Positions 1 to 25,651 of a stretch of DNA of 64,000 bases are shown in pieces. Under the pieces are notes generated by a model. That model saw nothing but the letters and a program-made list of their open reading frames with translations, had not been told where the DNA came from and made no database searches. The DNA comes from Amoebidium appalachense. Its lineage: Eukaryota > Ichthyosporea. The DNA lies in contig CAVNZM010000004.1 of assembly GCA_963693365.1 (NCBI GenBank), positions 14,012,001 through 14,076,000 on the forward strand. Direction: 5' to 3'. The first letter of the stretch is position 1. Each line of letters begins with the position of its first letter. A program made the position numbers and the translations under genes.

Positions 1-675
1 CCTCTTTCGTCCTCAGGTTGACTCGCCTCAAACACATGCTTACTCTCTCTTTCTCTCCACCCCCTCCCCACCACCCCCTTCCGCAACCCCCTCCCCACCC
101 GCCCTCTGGTCCCCTCAATCCTTACGCATGGTTAACATAGAAACGAAGCCTCTACAACAGTCTGCAGAAGGGAGACAGATGAGATCTACCACTTTGGTGC
201 TGAAGTGTCGTCCCCTTATTACTCGCCCTGCACACGGGCTCATCGCTCGCTCTAGTAACGGTACAGAGCATCACCCCTACACTAGCCTTATGGCTGTGTA
301 TAAGATCTTGCATAGAGCGTGTGACCCACACCTACCTAATATTTAAAAATGAACCAGCTCCGCAACGCTTGGTACCAAGTCCCACCAGAGGCAATACTGT
401 GTGCACTGTTCCCACCACGTTACAACTTGACGCCCTCCTAAAGATGCCTGAATCTCATCTGCCCAATACTTAACCCTACCACCACCATTAGCTGGCCGTC
501 GAAGCTAACACAAAAAAGGCTGGGTGGCCCAACTCCAAGTTTTCTCTTTCAGTATCATATCAGCTGGTGTTCAAAGCCGGGGTCCCGACTCCCTCCGGTG
601 ACGACAGACTGGAGCCTCTGAGGTGGCAGCCAATAGGAAGAGGGGTAATGATGCAATGTGACGCATGCAAAAGCA

Positions 676-697
676 GCCGGCTCACGCGTGAGCCGGC
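676..697. promoter_or_regulatory. 22-bp perfect palindrome
   Basis: A perfect self-complementary sequence with 9-bp arms around CGCG. Its core GGCTCA-N4-TGAGCC also occurs inside both LTRs of the chromovirus. A CCAAT-like box (about 629) and an A/T box, ataaaa (about 729), lie near it on the plus strand. It may be a protein-binding palindrome or a cruciform; no gene has been attached to it. Confidence 0.4.
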
Positions 698-1165
698 CTT
701 AGGGGGCGGGTATTGCTCGTGTTTTCACATAAAAGCATGGTTTCCCCCCCTGTATCCTAGTGGTTTTTGAAGGTGTTATTGGCTTTCTTCTATTTTTTTC
801 TCTTTATTTACAGTTCAAAGCTTTCATTGCCTGGGTGTGGGAACCAGCTGTTCCGGCAATGCATTGAGGGTGTGTCATTTTGATTGGATGAGGGTAATGT
901 CCATAAATGTCTATTTTCGAGTCCACTCACTACTGACTCACTCTCAAGAAAGAAGAGCTACACCTGAATGAGCCATATTGCAACAGGTTTCCTTTGAAAG
1001 CAGAATCATCCATTAAATGGAATTATTTGTGCGATTTGGTGTGGTCTCGGGTACAATGCTGGAATACTGCAGGGGAGCCACTTACAACAGAATTGATTTG
1101 CCCCCGTTTGCCAAGCCTCTGAGCCGTGAGGCGCGCCGTCCCGAAAAACTTGCACATTGAGTGAC

Positions 1166-1233
1166 TGTACTGATTGCATTTACGCATATGCGCATAGGGT
1201 GTACTGATTGCATTTACGCATATGCGCATAGGG
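1166..1233. repeat. 34-bp tandem duplication (two copies)
   Basis: Two identical adjacent 34-bp copies, 1166-1199 and 1200-1233. Each contains the palindromic segment acgcatatgcgca. The perfect identity suggests a recent duplication. No gene is associated. Confidence 0.8.
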
Positions 1234-2474
1234 GAAAAAAATCCATGCAGGTTTCATTGTATTGGTTACTGAAAGATAAAACATATAGTATTTTAACAAA
1301 CGATTGTAAATTTCAAATTTTGCTCACAGAATTGCACTCGGACGTCGGATCTCTCAGTTTGTTTACTTTTTGCCCCCCTCTGGTCAAGGAGATTCCCCTG
1401 TGAATCATCTCTTGCAATTGCAAGCTGCAGCGGGCCGGCCACGGCACTTGCCAGGTGACTCTCCACCACCTAACGTGCACACTATCCTATGACCCTATAG
1501 GTATTTGGAATGCATAATCTAATAAGCACAACCGTTATCGTGCATGTGCCCACATAAAAATATTCCAGTAATATGTACATATGCAGCTGTTTTTTTTTTT
1601 TCCCGGATACGTGTCGACACAGGAGCCTTCTCATTCTTTCAAAAATGTTCTTTCTGTTGAAAGCAGCACACTATATAGCCAATATACGTATGCTCTGACC
1701 ACTCTGGTCAGAAGGGTATGCAGCCTGCAAGAGAGTCAACACCAAACAGCTTGAAGAGAATCTCGAAACCCTAGGAGCCTCACTGACTATTCATGCCCAT
1801 CCACAGGACTTGAAACGGAGTATGACAGAGGGCCATATTGCCAGTAACATATTCATCAAACATGTCCCCTGCATTTGCGGGGTTCACGAGCATAAATTAA
1901 ATAATGACATTCTTCAGCTGGGAGAGGCAGGCGAGGGCATGGGGTGTATGGGTGCCAGTGAGATGTTGTGATGGTGGTCGGGTGCGTGCGCGCGTGTGGT
2001 GGGGTGGTGGGGTAAAGGAGCCGGGGGTGGGGGGGAGAGGGTGGGTGTTGGGGGGGAGGGGGGGGGGGGGGGGGGGGGAGGGAGCTTTTAATTCTAAAAG
2101 ACAATAAAAAGTGTATCCCGGCACCCTACACAAAACCCACAAGATACCCATGGTCATAGCATGCAATATTGCTCCTGCACCACCAAATACAATGTACCAC
2201 CTAACAGGTTCGATGATTTTAAAAGAGCGCCATAGTTCATACCGTTTGAAAGTCCAAATTCAGCCTAAATCTAAATTAATACCAGAAGCATTTTCGAACA
2301 ACCGACACATTCTCCAATAGTTTGAAATCGCCAATCACATCCGGTCTTTGCCGTTGGCGAGCTTTTTCTTTTGCTGAGAAGTTTCTCCCGGCATCGGAAC
2401 AAAGCGATCCACAAATGACTCTGCATTTACATACACTGAACACAAGAAGACAAAAAGCGAGGGTGGGAAAGAAC

Positions 2475-2476
<2 letters not shown>

Positions 2477-2542
<66 letters not shown>

Positions 2543-2549
2543 GTGTGTA
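2477..2549. repeat. (GT)n microsatellite
   Basis: Nearly pure GT dinucleotide tract interrupted once or twice by GC or AT. It is followed downstream by a T-run and then long G-runs (2,579-2,664), the composite order seen throughout the window. Confidence 0.9.
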
Positions 2550-2822
2550 TGTGTTGTGTGCATGTGGTATGTCACGTTTTTTTTTTTGTTTTTTTTATTG
2601 GGGGGGGGGGGGGGGAGGGGGGTAAAGGGGGGGGGGAGAGTGGGGGGGGGGGGGGGGGGGGGGGTCGAGTGGGCTGGGTAGCAAGGGGAGAAGAAAGAAG
2701 CAGTGGTGAAAATGAGAAAAGAGATGGCCCCAGAGAAGGGGGGAAGTTTTTTTTTTTTTTGGGGGGGGGGGGGGAGGATGTCCGCCTGGGGCGAGGGGGG
2801 GGGGGGAGGGGGAAGAGGTTGG

Positions 2823-9961
<7,139 letters not shown>

Positions 9962-10443
9962 CTGGGGGGGGGGGGGGGAGGGCGGGTTAGATTCTGTCGA
10001 CGAGGGGAGAGAGAAGGGACACGGGACAAGAGGGGAGGGGAAAGGGGAAGGGGGGAGGGGAGGGGTGGGGGAGGTGGGGGGGGGGGGGGGGGGGGGGAAG
10101 AGAGAATGGGAGGGGGGGAAAAAGGGAAGTTTTATGCACTTGGGACAAGCAAAGCGGATGGGTTTTGTGCCATATGTGTGTGTGTGTGTGTGTGTGGTGG
10201 TGGTGGTGGTGAAGAGAGGGGGGGGAGGGGGGGGGGGGGGGGGAAGGGATGGTAGTGGTGGTGGTGGTGGTGTGTGTGTGTGTGTGTGGTATTGCTTTTG
10301 GTGGTGGTGGGTGGGTGGGTGGGTGGGTGGGTGTGTGGGTGGGGGGGGGGGGGGGGGGGGGGTGGGGTGGGAGGGGTAGTGGTGGTGGAAGTGGTTGAGT
10401 GGTGTGTGTGTGTTGGGGAGGGGGGGGAGGGTTTGAGGGTTTG

Positions 10444-18357
<7,914 letters not shown>

Positions 18358-18388
18358 GTTGTTGCCTCGTGGTATGGGTGAATGAATG

Positions 18389-18395
18389 TTTTATA
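18389..18395 (-). promoter_or_regulatory. TATA box of the PLC-like gene
   Basis: TATAAAA on the minus strand, 31 bases upstream of the ATG at 18357. If it is used, the 5' leader would be only a few bases long. It supports 18357 as the true start and separates this gene from the possible gene further upstream. Confidence 0.5.
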
Positions 18396-19662
18396 TTGTC
18401 TACAAACTAAACTATATAATTCATTCACATCTGGTACTGTTGTGAAAAGGAAATAATGGATTGGCCTTTCGGAGGGAAAAATGTAGCACAAAAAAAAGGT
18501 TTGTAAACCCCACTTACAAACGGTGATACTGATCCAAAATTCCAAAACTAAAGAAAAAAAAAAAACAGAAAAAAAAAAGACACAGTGCGAACTTCAATAT
18601 TTAAATACTACCACCTGCCCGCCCTGCCCGATATCGTCAGTCAGTGGAGGTGGTTGAATGATACGAATGAAGCCGTTCACAGTCCGTGCAAGCACATGTT
18701 ACGAGTCCTTTGTTCAAAATGGATGAAAGGGCATGCGCATGGGTGGAAACAAACAAATAACTGCCCCGTCCTTGCCTTCAAAAGTGCGCCTAGTTGTGTT
18801 CAGGGAGCTAGCACAATTATATTTGGGGCACCTAGTAGGTGGTTAGGTGACAGAATGCCACCCTGCCGTATGGCGTAAGCGTACTGGGGACACAGGACAG
18901 GTACACGAGTGACAACAAGGCTGATTTTAGTGAGTGCACATCTGCCACACACACTGCTCGTGAAAAATTGTATTATTGGAAAAGTGGCGCTAGAGGGCAC
19001 GGCGCAACACAAACCAGTTTGGTCATGCAGTACCTCGTGTGAGTGCCTTGTGTGCGTGTGTGTGCACATGTACAATATATACGGTGATTTATATATTACA
19101 AACGTTCAAAACCGAAACTCTGAGTGAACGAACCACCCTTTGTAGGGCCTGGCCTCAGCAGCAAACTTTGTGGTGCCATGTCTTGATCAAGTTGGCTGCG
19201 GTCGCCCTTGATGAGCCGTCAAAGGCGTCAAACTGATTTTTAAAATAGCATAAAAATGTGCAAATAGTCGGGGTTTATTTTTTGCTGCAATGAAAAAACA
19301 GTACAACCCCCTCAAATGAGCCTTGCCAGGATATTGAACCCTCTTTTTCACATTTTAAAAATGAAATTGCAGTTCAGATCCTGGTCAAAGGGATTTACGT
19401 CATGATAATTTATGGAACAAGTTGATTGGACGCTTTTTGAATTTCGAAACGAAGAATCGTATGCCGTCCGAGTTTACACTGCATATGTATCATATTTTAA
19501 CTATTGCTGTTGTTTACGCTGCTTCCGCCACAATTGTCTTGCAAGTGTAGCCAAGTTTTATAAATACATTGTACGCCTGCACAAAGCAAGTACCGTCAGT
19601 GACCGCGGGACTCTTGGGGGGCGGCCGGGCGCATACAAACAGCTAAATCGCAGCCAATCCAA
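18396..19662. other. Unique intergenic sequence
   Basis: Mostly non-repetitive, moderately A/T-rich sequence upstream of the PLC-like gene. No open frame with known motifs was found on either strand. Confidence 0.5.
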
Positions 19663-20073
19663 TTAATCTGGTTCAGATCCATCCAACCGATTGGCTAATC
19701 GCAACAGCCGTTCATGTTTCAAACCCCGGAACAAGCCCTGGAGGACCATGCAGACTGATGATCGCCTACCACCTACTGAGGCGGTGTCTCCTTTTTTTTT
19801 TTTTTTTTTTTTGCCGCCTGAGTAGATGTAAAAACGTCGCACGTGCGGCAACACGTCAGTACGTGTTAGGATGATCGCATATATCCTAACAAAATGTGAA
19901 CGAAACCTTGGCAAAGACTAGAGGACGTGCGTTGTGCAATCAGCTAAATGACAATGGTCTACAAGTTTCGATGTGATAGGCATGCGCTTACCTAGGCATG
20001 AGGTGACATTGGGCAGGCGCTGCACGTCTATATAGTAGACGGTGCCATGTATGGAGGGAGTGTGCAGATGGGG
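19663..20073 (-). CDS. Possible terminal two exons of an unidentified gene
   Basis: Proposed exons 20073-19992 and 19817-19663. The first ends at a strong donor (CTAG then GTAAGC) and reads ...IHGTVYYIDVQRLPNVTSCL. The second has a good acceptor (tttttacatctactcag), keeps phase, begins with a Gly-Gly and a run of about seven lysines encoded by a poly-A tract, and ends ...RLANRLDGSEPD before a stop. The product is not recognised. The lysine run depends on homopolymer length, so this call is fragile. It could be the 3' end of the gene hinted at by the exon at 24179-24236. Confidence 0.25.
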
Positions 20074-20585
20074 CTTGGTGGTGGCATCTCATGGTTGGGC
20101 GAAGTTGTGGTGACTTATAATCAATGGTGGTAATGTAACCGTGCCATAATTCTTAAAAACTTGATGATGCAGTAAGATTCACCGGGTCTAGATCTACAGT
20201 TAGTGTGTGGCCGTGGTGGAATCATAATGGCTGATAATGGTAGTACATGCTTAGTAAAAATCGTGTAAGCTTGTGGGGCGGCCCAGGCAGGGAAGAGGGG
20301 AAGGGGGGCGGGGGGCGGGGGGGGGAGCGATAGAAAAATGTTCCCGTGGTTCCTCCTACCCCCCCCACCCCCCCCCCCTCCCCTACCCCCATGCTCGGAG
20401 AGGTGCCCCGCCGCCGCCCAACCCTCTCCTCCCCCCTCCCCCCCCACCACCACCACCAACTTGGCCCTTAAGCTAACCACGCGCAGTACGTATACCTGTG
20501 AATGTGCTAAGCGTCTGCCTGCTTTATTGACCCGCGCACACATGTTACTGAAGCAGCGTTGACAGTGTGTGTATGTGTATGTGTT

Positions 20586-20616
<31 letters not shown>

Positions 20617-21108
20617 CTGTGTGTGTGTGTGAAGTTGCCGATGAATGTATGCTTTGAGATGGTGGGGTTGAGCGGGTAGAAAGGGACGGACACGGGGGAA
20701 AGGGGGAGGGGAAGGGTGGGGGAAGAGGGGAGAGAGAGGAGGGGGGGGGGGGGGGGGGGGAGTGAAAGGGAAAAGGAGGGAGAGATCATGTGGGGTGCGC
20801 GCACGTGTGTGCGCCTGCAGCTGGTTGCACGTATGTGTGTGTGTGTGTGTTGTACAGTGTGTGTTAATACCCGAGTATACTACATGTGTGCATGTGTGAG
20901 TGTGTGGGCGTGTGTGTATGCATGAATGTGCGTGATGTGTGCATGCGTGCCTGTTTCAGTTGGTGTGTGTGCGTGTGTGGCAAGTGTGCCAGCACGTTTT
21001 CCCCCTGACTATGTTTGGTGTGTGTGTGCATGAAAGCAAATTTTTTTGGTGGTGTAACTCATGGTGTAGCTGTGTTTGTGTGCACGTAGGTGAAATCCCA
21101 ACCACATC
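20074..21108. other. Low-complexity intergenic or intronic DNA
   Basis: C-rich and G-rich tracts (20,280-20,460; 20,690-20,760) and GT-rich sequence (20,570-20,640; 20,830-20,990). No supported coding region. Confidence 0.5.
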
Positions 21109-21550
21109 GGCAGAGTCAACTTGCTCCGAGCACATTATTCTGCAAAAAGCAGAATTATTCAGCAGAATGCAGATATGCAGAATTATACAGTAAAATGCAG
21201 AATTATACAGCAAAATGCAGAATTATTCAGCAAAATGAAGAATCACGCAGCAAAATGCGAATTTTACAGCAAAATGCAGAATAATACAGCTAAATGCATG
21301 ATAATTCTGCCTAATGCAGAATTATTCTCCTCCGAGCAGAATCATTCCGCCCTTAGCAGAATCACCCTGTTTTTAGCAGAATTATTCTGCAAAAAGCAGG
21401 GCTATTCTGCTCACAGCAGCAGAATAACTTGCTCAAAGCAAATTCTGCATTTGGCAGAAAAAAATTGCTCTTAGCAGGATATTTCTGCTCTTAGCAGAAT
21501 ATTTCTTCTTTCACAGAATAATTCTCTGCTCGGAACAAGTTGACTCTGCC
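21109..21550. mobile_element. 442-bp fold-back (MITE-like) element
   Basis: Terminal inverted repeats of 24 bp at 21109-21132 and 21527-21550 differ at one base. The interior is an array of about 20-bp degenerate units built on AGCAGAAT and ATTCTGCT, including the perfect inverted word GCAGAATTATTCTGC at 21376-21390, so the whole element can fold on itself. No open frame. I see no clear target-site duplication next to the inverted repeats. It looks like a non-autonomous fold-back element or a hairpin satellite. Confidence 0.65.
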
Positions 21551-21554
21551 AGGC

Positions 21555-21555
21555 G

Positions 21556-21623
<68 letters not shown>

Positions 21624-21763
21624 GCGCGTGTGTGTGTGTGGGGGGGGGGGGGGGGGTGCGTGCGTGTGTGTGCTTGGCGTGTGTGTGTGTGCGCGCGCGT
21701 GTGCGCGTGCGTGCGTGCGTGTGTGCGTGCGTGCGTGCGTGTGTGTGTGTGTGTGTGTGTGCG

Positions 21764-21814
<51 letters not shown>

Positions 21815-21830
21815 CTGCGTGTGTGCACAA
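21555..21830. repeat. Compound (GT)n/(GC)n microsatellite with a G-run
   Basis: About 275 bp of GT with GCGC segments and a short G-run, starting almost at the right end of the fold-back element. Confidence 0.9.
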
Positions 21831-21989
21831 GTGCGTGTACAGTTGGCGCAGGGAAGCGGGGGGAGGGGGGGGGGGGGGGGGGATGCCCGTGCTGTGTAGC
21901 CTGGCATTTGTAGGCAAAGGACAGACCCACCTACTGAAGTGGCTGGTGGATGCCCCCTCCCCTCCCTCCTCCCCCGGTTTCAAATTCCC

Positions 21990-22330
21990 TTAGCCATGCA
22001 CGTACATTGGGGGAGTTCTTACGAACGATGTCCATTTCAGTTGGCAAAATACCGTTTACTTTTTTGTAGATTAGACCAACGATTTCATGAAAGGAATCAC
22101 CACAACCGGATGCTTGATATGCCATATATATATCCCATAAGTGTTGTATTGATTATACAACTTCAACAGGCCACATTATGTAAATATAGCCTAGAGCAAT
22201 ATTTAATTATATGTCAAGTATCATTGATAGACGAAGTAAAGTTATTCACCTCGTATACTGAATAAACATATCACCGAAAATGAAGTCTTTTGATGCACAT
22301 AGGAATCAACATCTGACGGTGGCTCCGACA
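21990..22330. other. A/T-rich island without repeats
   Basis: Clearly lower G+C than its surroundings and free of simple repeats. A minus-strand frame (about 22118-21970) reads SGCGDSFHEIVGLIYKK and continues to an internal GT-type donor, but no homolog is recognised and there is no partner exon. It could be a remnant of a foreign element. Confidence 0.35.
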
Positions 22331-22431
22331 TGTGTAGAAGTATTGCATTAGATAAGTCATGTGCTGCTGAAGCTATACTAGTGGCGGTGTTTGTGTTCGG
22401 TAGTTTTTTTTTTTCTTTTTCTTTTTTTTTT

Positions 22432-22441
<10 letters not shown>

Positions 22442-22500
<59 letters not shown>
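22442..22500. repeat. Uninterrupted run of 59 G
   Basis: Preceded by a T-run (22,411-22,440) and followed by GT repeats, a typical composite tract of this window. Confidence 0.9.
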
Positions 22501-22501
<1 letters not shown>

Positions 22502-22564
22502 GTAATTGTTGGGGGACTTGGTTGTGTGGGTGTTATCAGTGTGTGTGTGTGTGTGGGATGTGTG

Positions 22565-22620
<56 letters not shown>

Positions 22621-22991
22621 CTTGCTCGTGTGTGTGCGGGGGCAAGAGAAAGGGGAAGGGGCTGAGGTGGAAGGGGGTGGGCGGGAAGCTTGAGGAGGGG
22701 GGGCGAGAGGGGAAGGGGGGGGGGGGGGGGGGGCTATCCGCAGCTGAGCCCATAGGATTTATCTGCTGTGTATTTGCAGGTTCTGGTGAGCAGGAAATAC
22801 AGACCCCCCTCCCCCCCCCTTCTTGCCCTGCCTTATACCCCCGGCCCTTCACCTCCAGATACCTTTGTGGTTCTGCAGCAGCTCTTAGACATGTGGATTA
22901 GTTGTCCTCGGGACATCAAAATGATTGCACCTCATAACCAATCCAGTGTGCAAAGAAAGCATAGGTCGAGGGGATGGGTGGGTGGGTGGGT

Positions 22992-23029
<38 letters not shown>

Positions 23030-23099
23030 AGGGGGGAGGAGGAGGAAAGATAAACTTCGAAAAGAGTAGCCTGGATGTGGCGCGGAGTGGGGGAGACCG

Positions 23100-23141
<42 letters not shown>

Positions 23142-23448
23142 TGTGAGGGGGAATGACTATCATAAAAAGCAGGGAAATGCCTCTTTCTTTTTCTCTAGTT
23201 CGATCCATGGACTGTATATTGTTCTCACGTGCTCAGTGGCGTTTAGGGTTTTTATTTATTTTTAACACGTTTATCTTGTTTTTTTACTTGCGTGCTTGTT
23301 ACAGATCAACGTCTATCTTAGGAAATGCCAAAATGGTGGTTTGCCCGGGCCCAGTTGTAATAAACCAGATGTCAGGGCCAATTTGCCCGGGGGGCTTCAA
23401 TTAATTGTGTGTGTGAGGGTGGGGGTGGGGGCGGGGGATGGGGGCAGG

Positions 23449-23484
<36 letters not shown>

Positions 23485-23961
23485 GGGGACAGGGGAAGAA
23501 GGAGGTGCGCTCTCGATCTGGGTTGCAGGATATTGGAGAGGCATGCGGTGGCACATTTTCTTTTTCTTTTTTTTTTTTTTCTTGGGGGAGGTGGGGGGGG
23601 GGGGGGGGGGGGGGTCTCAGGCTGAGTGGAGGGAGAGAGGGGTCGAGTATGTGCTTGGAGGGTTTAGCTGCAGCTTCGGTTTGTTTTCCTTTTTGGGTAC
23701 TTGTGCGACTGTATGAATTCAAGGGGCAACCCACCGTGAGAGCATATAAATGCTTTTGTGCTTGCTGGCCTGTCCGTGCAAGCGTGTGCATGTGTGGTTG
23801 GAGGGTGTCTGCATGCATTGGTGTAACTGTGTGCGCCTGCATGTCTGGGTCTCGTGAGTGAATGGATAAATTAAATGCGTGTGGTTGCCTGGGTGTGTGG
23901 GGGTGTGGATAGGTGGGCGTAGTTGTTGCTACTTGGCCTCACATGTGTGGTGTGTGTGTGT

Positions 23962-24014
<53 letters not shown>

Positions 24015-24178
24015 TGGTGGTGGTGGCGGTGGTGGTGGTGGTGGTGGTGGTGGGGGGGGGGGGGGGGGGGGGGGGGAGGAAGGGAGGAGGACGTGCACCA
24101 GCACGCAACGGTGTGTGGGCTATATCCAGAAGTCTTGTACGTGTTTGCTGTGTTTGTTAGGCGTTTGTGTGCACTTAC
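22501..24178. other. Microsatellite-rich stretch, no assigned gene
   Basis: Alternates G-runs (22,993-23,028; 23,101-23,139; 23,452-23,483; 52 G at 23,962-24,013) with unique islands. The islands at 22,785-22,960 and 23,305-23,400 are preceded on the plus strand by acceptor-like sequences (tgtatttgcag; cgtgcttgttacag), but their short frames are not recognised and no donors complete an exon model. Confidence 0.4.
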
Positions 24179-24236
24179 CTCGAGGTACTCGGAGAACGGT
24201 AGAGGATATAATGTGTGGTGAAGGCGGGGGAAGAGA
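24179..24236 (-). other. Candidate internal exon of an unidentified gene
   Basis: 58-bp segment with a strong acceptor (tgcattttctccttag) and a consensus donor (CTCGAG then GTAAGTG). One frame reads LFPRLHHTLYPLPFSEYLE. The product is unknown. It may belong with the exons at 19663-20073. Confidence 0.3.
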
Positions 24237-24343
24237 CTAAGGAGAAAATGCAGATTTTTACTTGCATGCCATTGGCCTGTCGGGGTCAGGGGAATGTGAC
24301 CATGGGGTTGGAGGGGGAAAGAGAGTGGTGGGTGTGTGTGTGT

Positions 24344-24379
<36 letters not shown>

Positions 24380-24976
24380 TGTGTATCCGTAGGAGGGGTT
24401 GGGGAGGTTAAAACTTATTTATTTATTTTTTTCATTTTCATTTTCTTCTTCCTTTCCCTTCCCCCCCCCCCCCCCCCCCCCCCCCCACACACACACACAT
24501 CCATTACTTTTATTTTCCTTTTTTTTTTTTTTTTTTTCTCTCTCTCTTTTCTTTTCTTTCCCTTTTTTTTTCTTTTTTTTCCCGTTTTTGGAAGAGGCGG
24601 GGGCGGGGGGCGGGGGGGAGGAAGGGGGGGGGGAGGGGGGGGGGAGGAGGGGGCTAACATATTGCGCACTCATCCTCCCACGTAGCCTACGCGAAACAAC
24701 TATTATACACAGCGGTCACAGAGGAGGGTAGTGGGCCCGATGAGTTTAACCTCCTTTTGTTCACCGATGCAGATCCGCATCATTTTCAAAAATTTAGGAA
24801 TTGTTGACCTTCAGAAAAGACATGACGCATCTTGTGCACAAGTAACATCACAGTCGGAGTTTTGTTTCTTTCTGTTTCCTTTGAATAAGATCCCTCCCGC
24901 CCTCTCCCCTCACTCTCCCCTCCCCTCCCCCTCCCCCTCCCCCTCCCCTCCCCTCCCCCTACCCCCCCCCCCCCTC
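24237..24976. other. Pyrimidine- and purine-rich tracts flanking the chromovirus
   Basis: Contains a long G-run (about 24,343-24,378), T/C-rich tract (24,419-24,590), G-rich tract (24,596-24,652) and C-rich tract (24,896-24,976). The retrotransposon nest inserted at the end of the last tract. No gene. Confidence 0.55.
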
Positions 24977-25586
24977 TGTAAACAGTTGAACTAGTTGGGA
25001 TAAGGCAGAGAACAACTGAATCAGAATAAAGACAGAGAACGGGTAGTAAGGCACACGCGGCCAGGTTACTATTTAATGTGCTCGTTCAGAGTGATCCCCC
25101 GTACTGGGACGGCTTGTTTATATAGCCCCCAGGTTCCGGATCATCTGGATGGGTGGCATTGATGCCTTCGTGACTTCTGACCAGTCAGAAGAGTGCGGTC
25201 GTCTTTATGTGCACACAGTGCACCAATAACATGAAGCTAACTAAAAGGATAACTTTGTGGCAAATGATTGGTCAATACTTAAGCCCGTTTAGGTTTATGC
25301 AACTGGGTCTGATTTCCTTATTGGTTCCGTTCGTTTAGCTATAGATGTCGCCTCCGTAGTGGATGAGACTTGCATTCCTATCCTAGCGGTTCTCGAATTC
25401 TATTGGTTCATACTGACTGCACGGCCACTGCATATTGCCGGCGCCGCGGCTCAGTCGTGAGCCGCAGCCCGCGGCTGTCGCGTGTGATATTGATCTGATC
25501 ATATGTACACAATATCTACGTGATCACTATGATATGTACAGTATATTCGTAATAGTAAACATGTACGGCGTGTACAGATGTTTACA
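24977..25586 (-). repeat. 3' LTR of the chromovirus
   Basis: 610 bp, TG...CA with 7-bp terminal inverted repeats. Contains a TATA-like CTATATAAAC (minus strand) and an 8-bp stem hairpin GCGGCTCA/TGAGCCGC at 25446-25465. Confidence 0.95.
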
Positions 25587-25601
25587 CTCCCCCCCTTCTC
25601 G
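25587..25601 (-). other. Polypurine tract of the chromovirus
   Basis: Minus-strand AGAAGGGGGGGAG immediately 5' of the 3' LTR, the expected plus-strand primer site. Confidence 0.8.
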
Positions 25602-25651
25602 GGAGCCTGGTGGTATGGTCTGGAGACGGTAAACCACCAGGCTGAGGGAAG

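Larger units (their letters stand above)
1..2822. other. Intergenic stretch, no supported gene
   Basis: No open frame here has recognisable protein motifs or a convincing set of splice sites. The first 2 kb is mixed sequence with two small repeats listed separately. From about 1,940 onward it becomes low complexity: G-rich runs around 2,030-2,080 and 2,600-2,820, and a (GT)n tract at 2,477-2,549. The C-rich proline and glycine frames that read through it are products of the simple repeats. The 3' end of the tweety-like gene closes the stretch. Confidence 0.6.

Noticed and set aside
21931-22125. Minus-strand frame SGCGDSFHEIVGL in the A/T-rich island as a gene
   Set aside because: Reads plausibly but runs into a G-run, has no partner exon and no recognised family.
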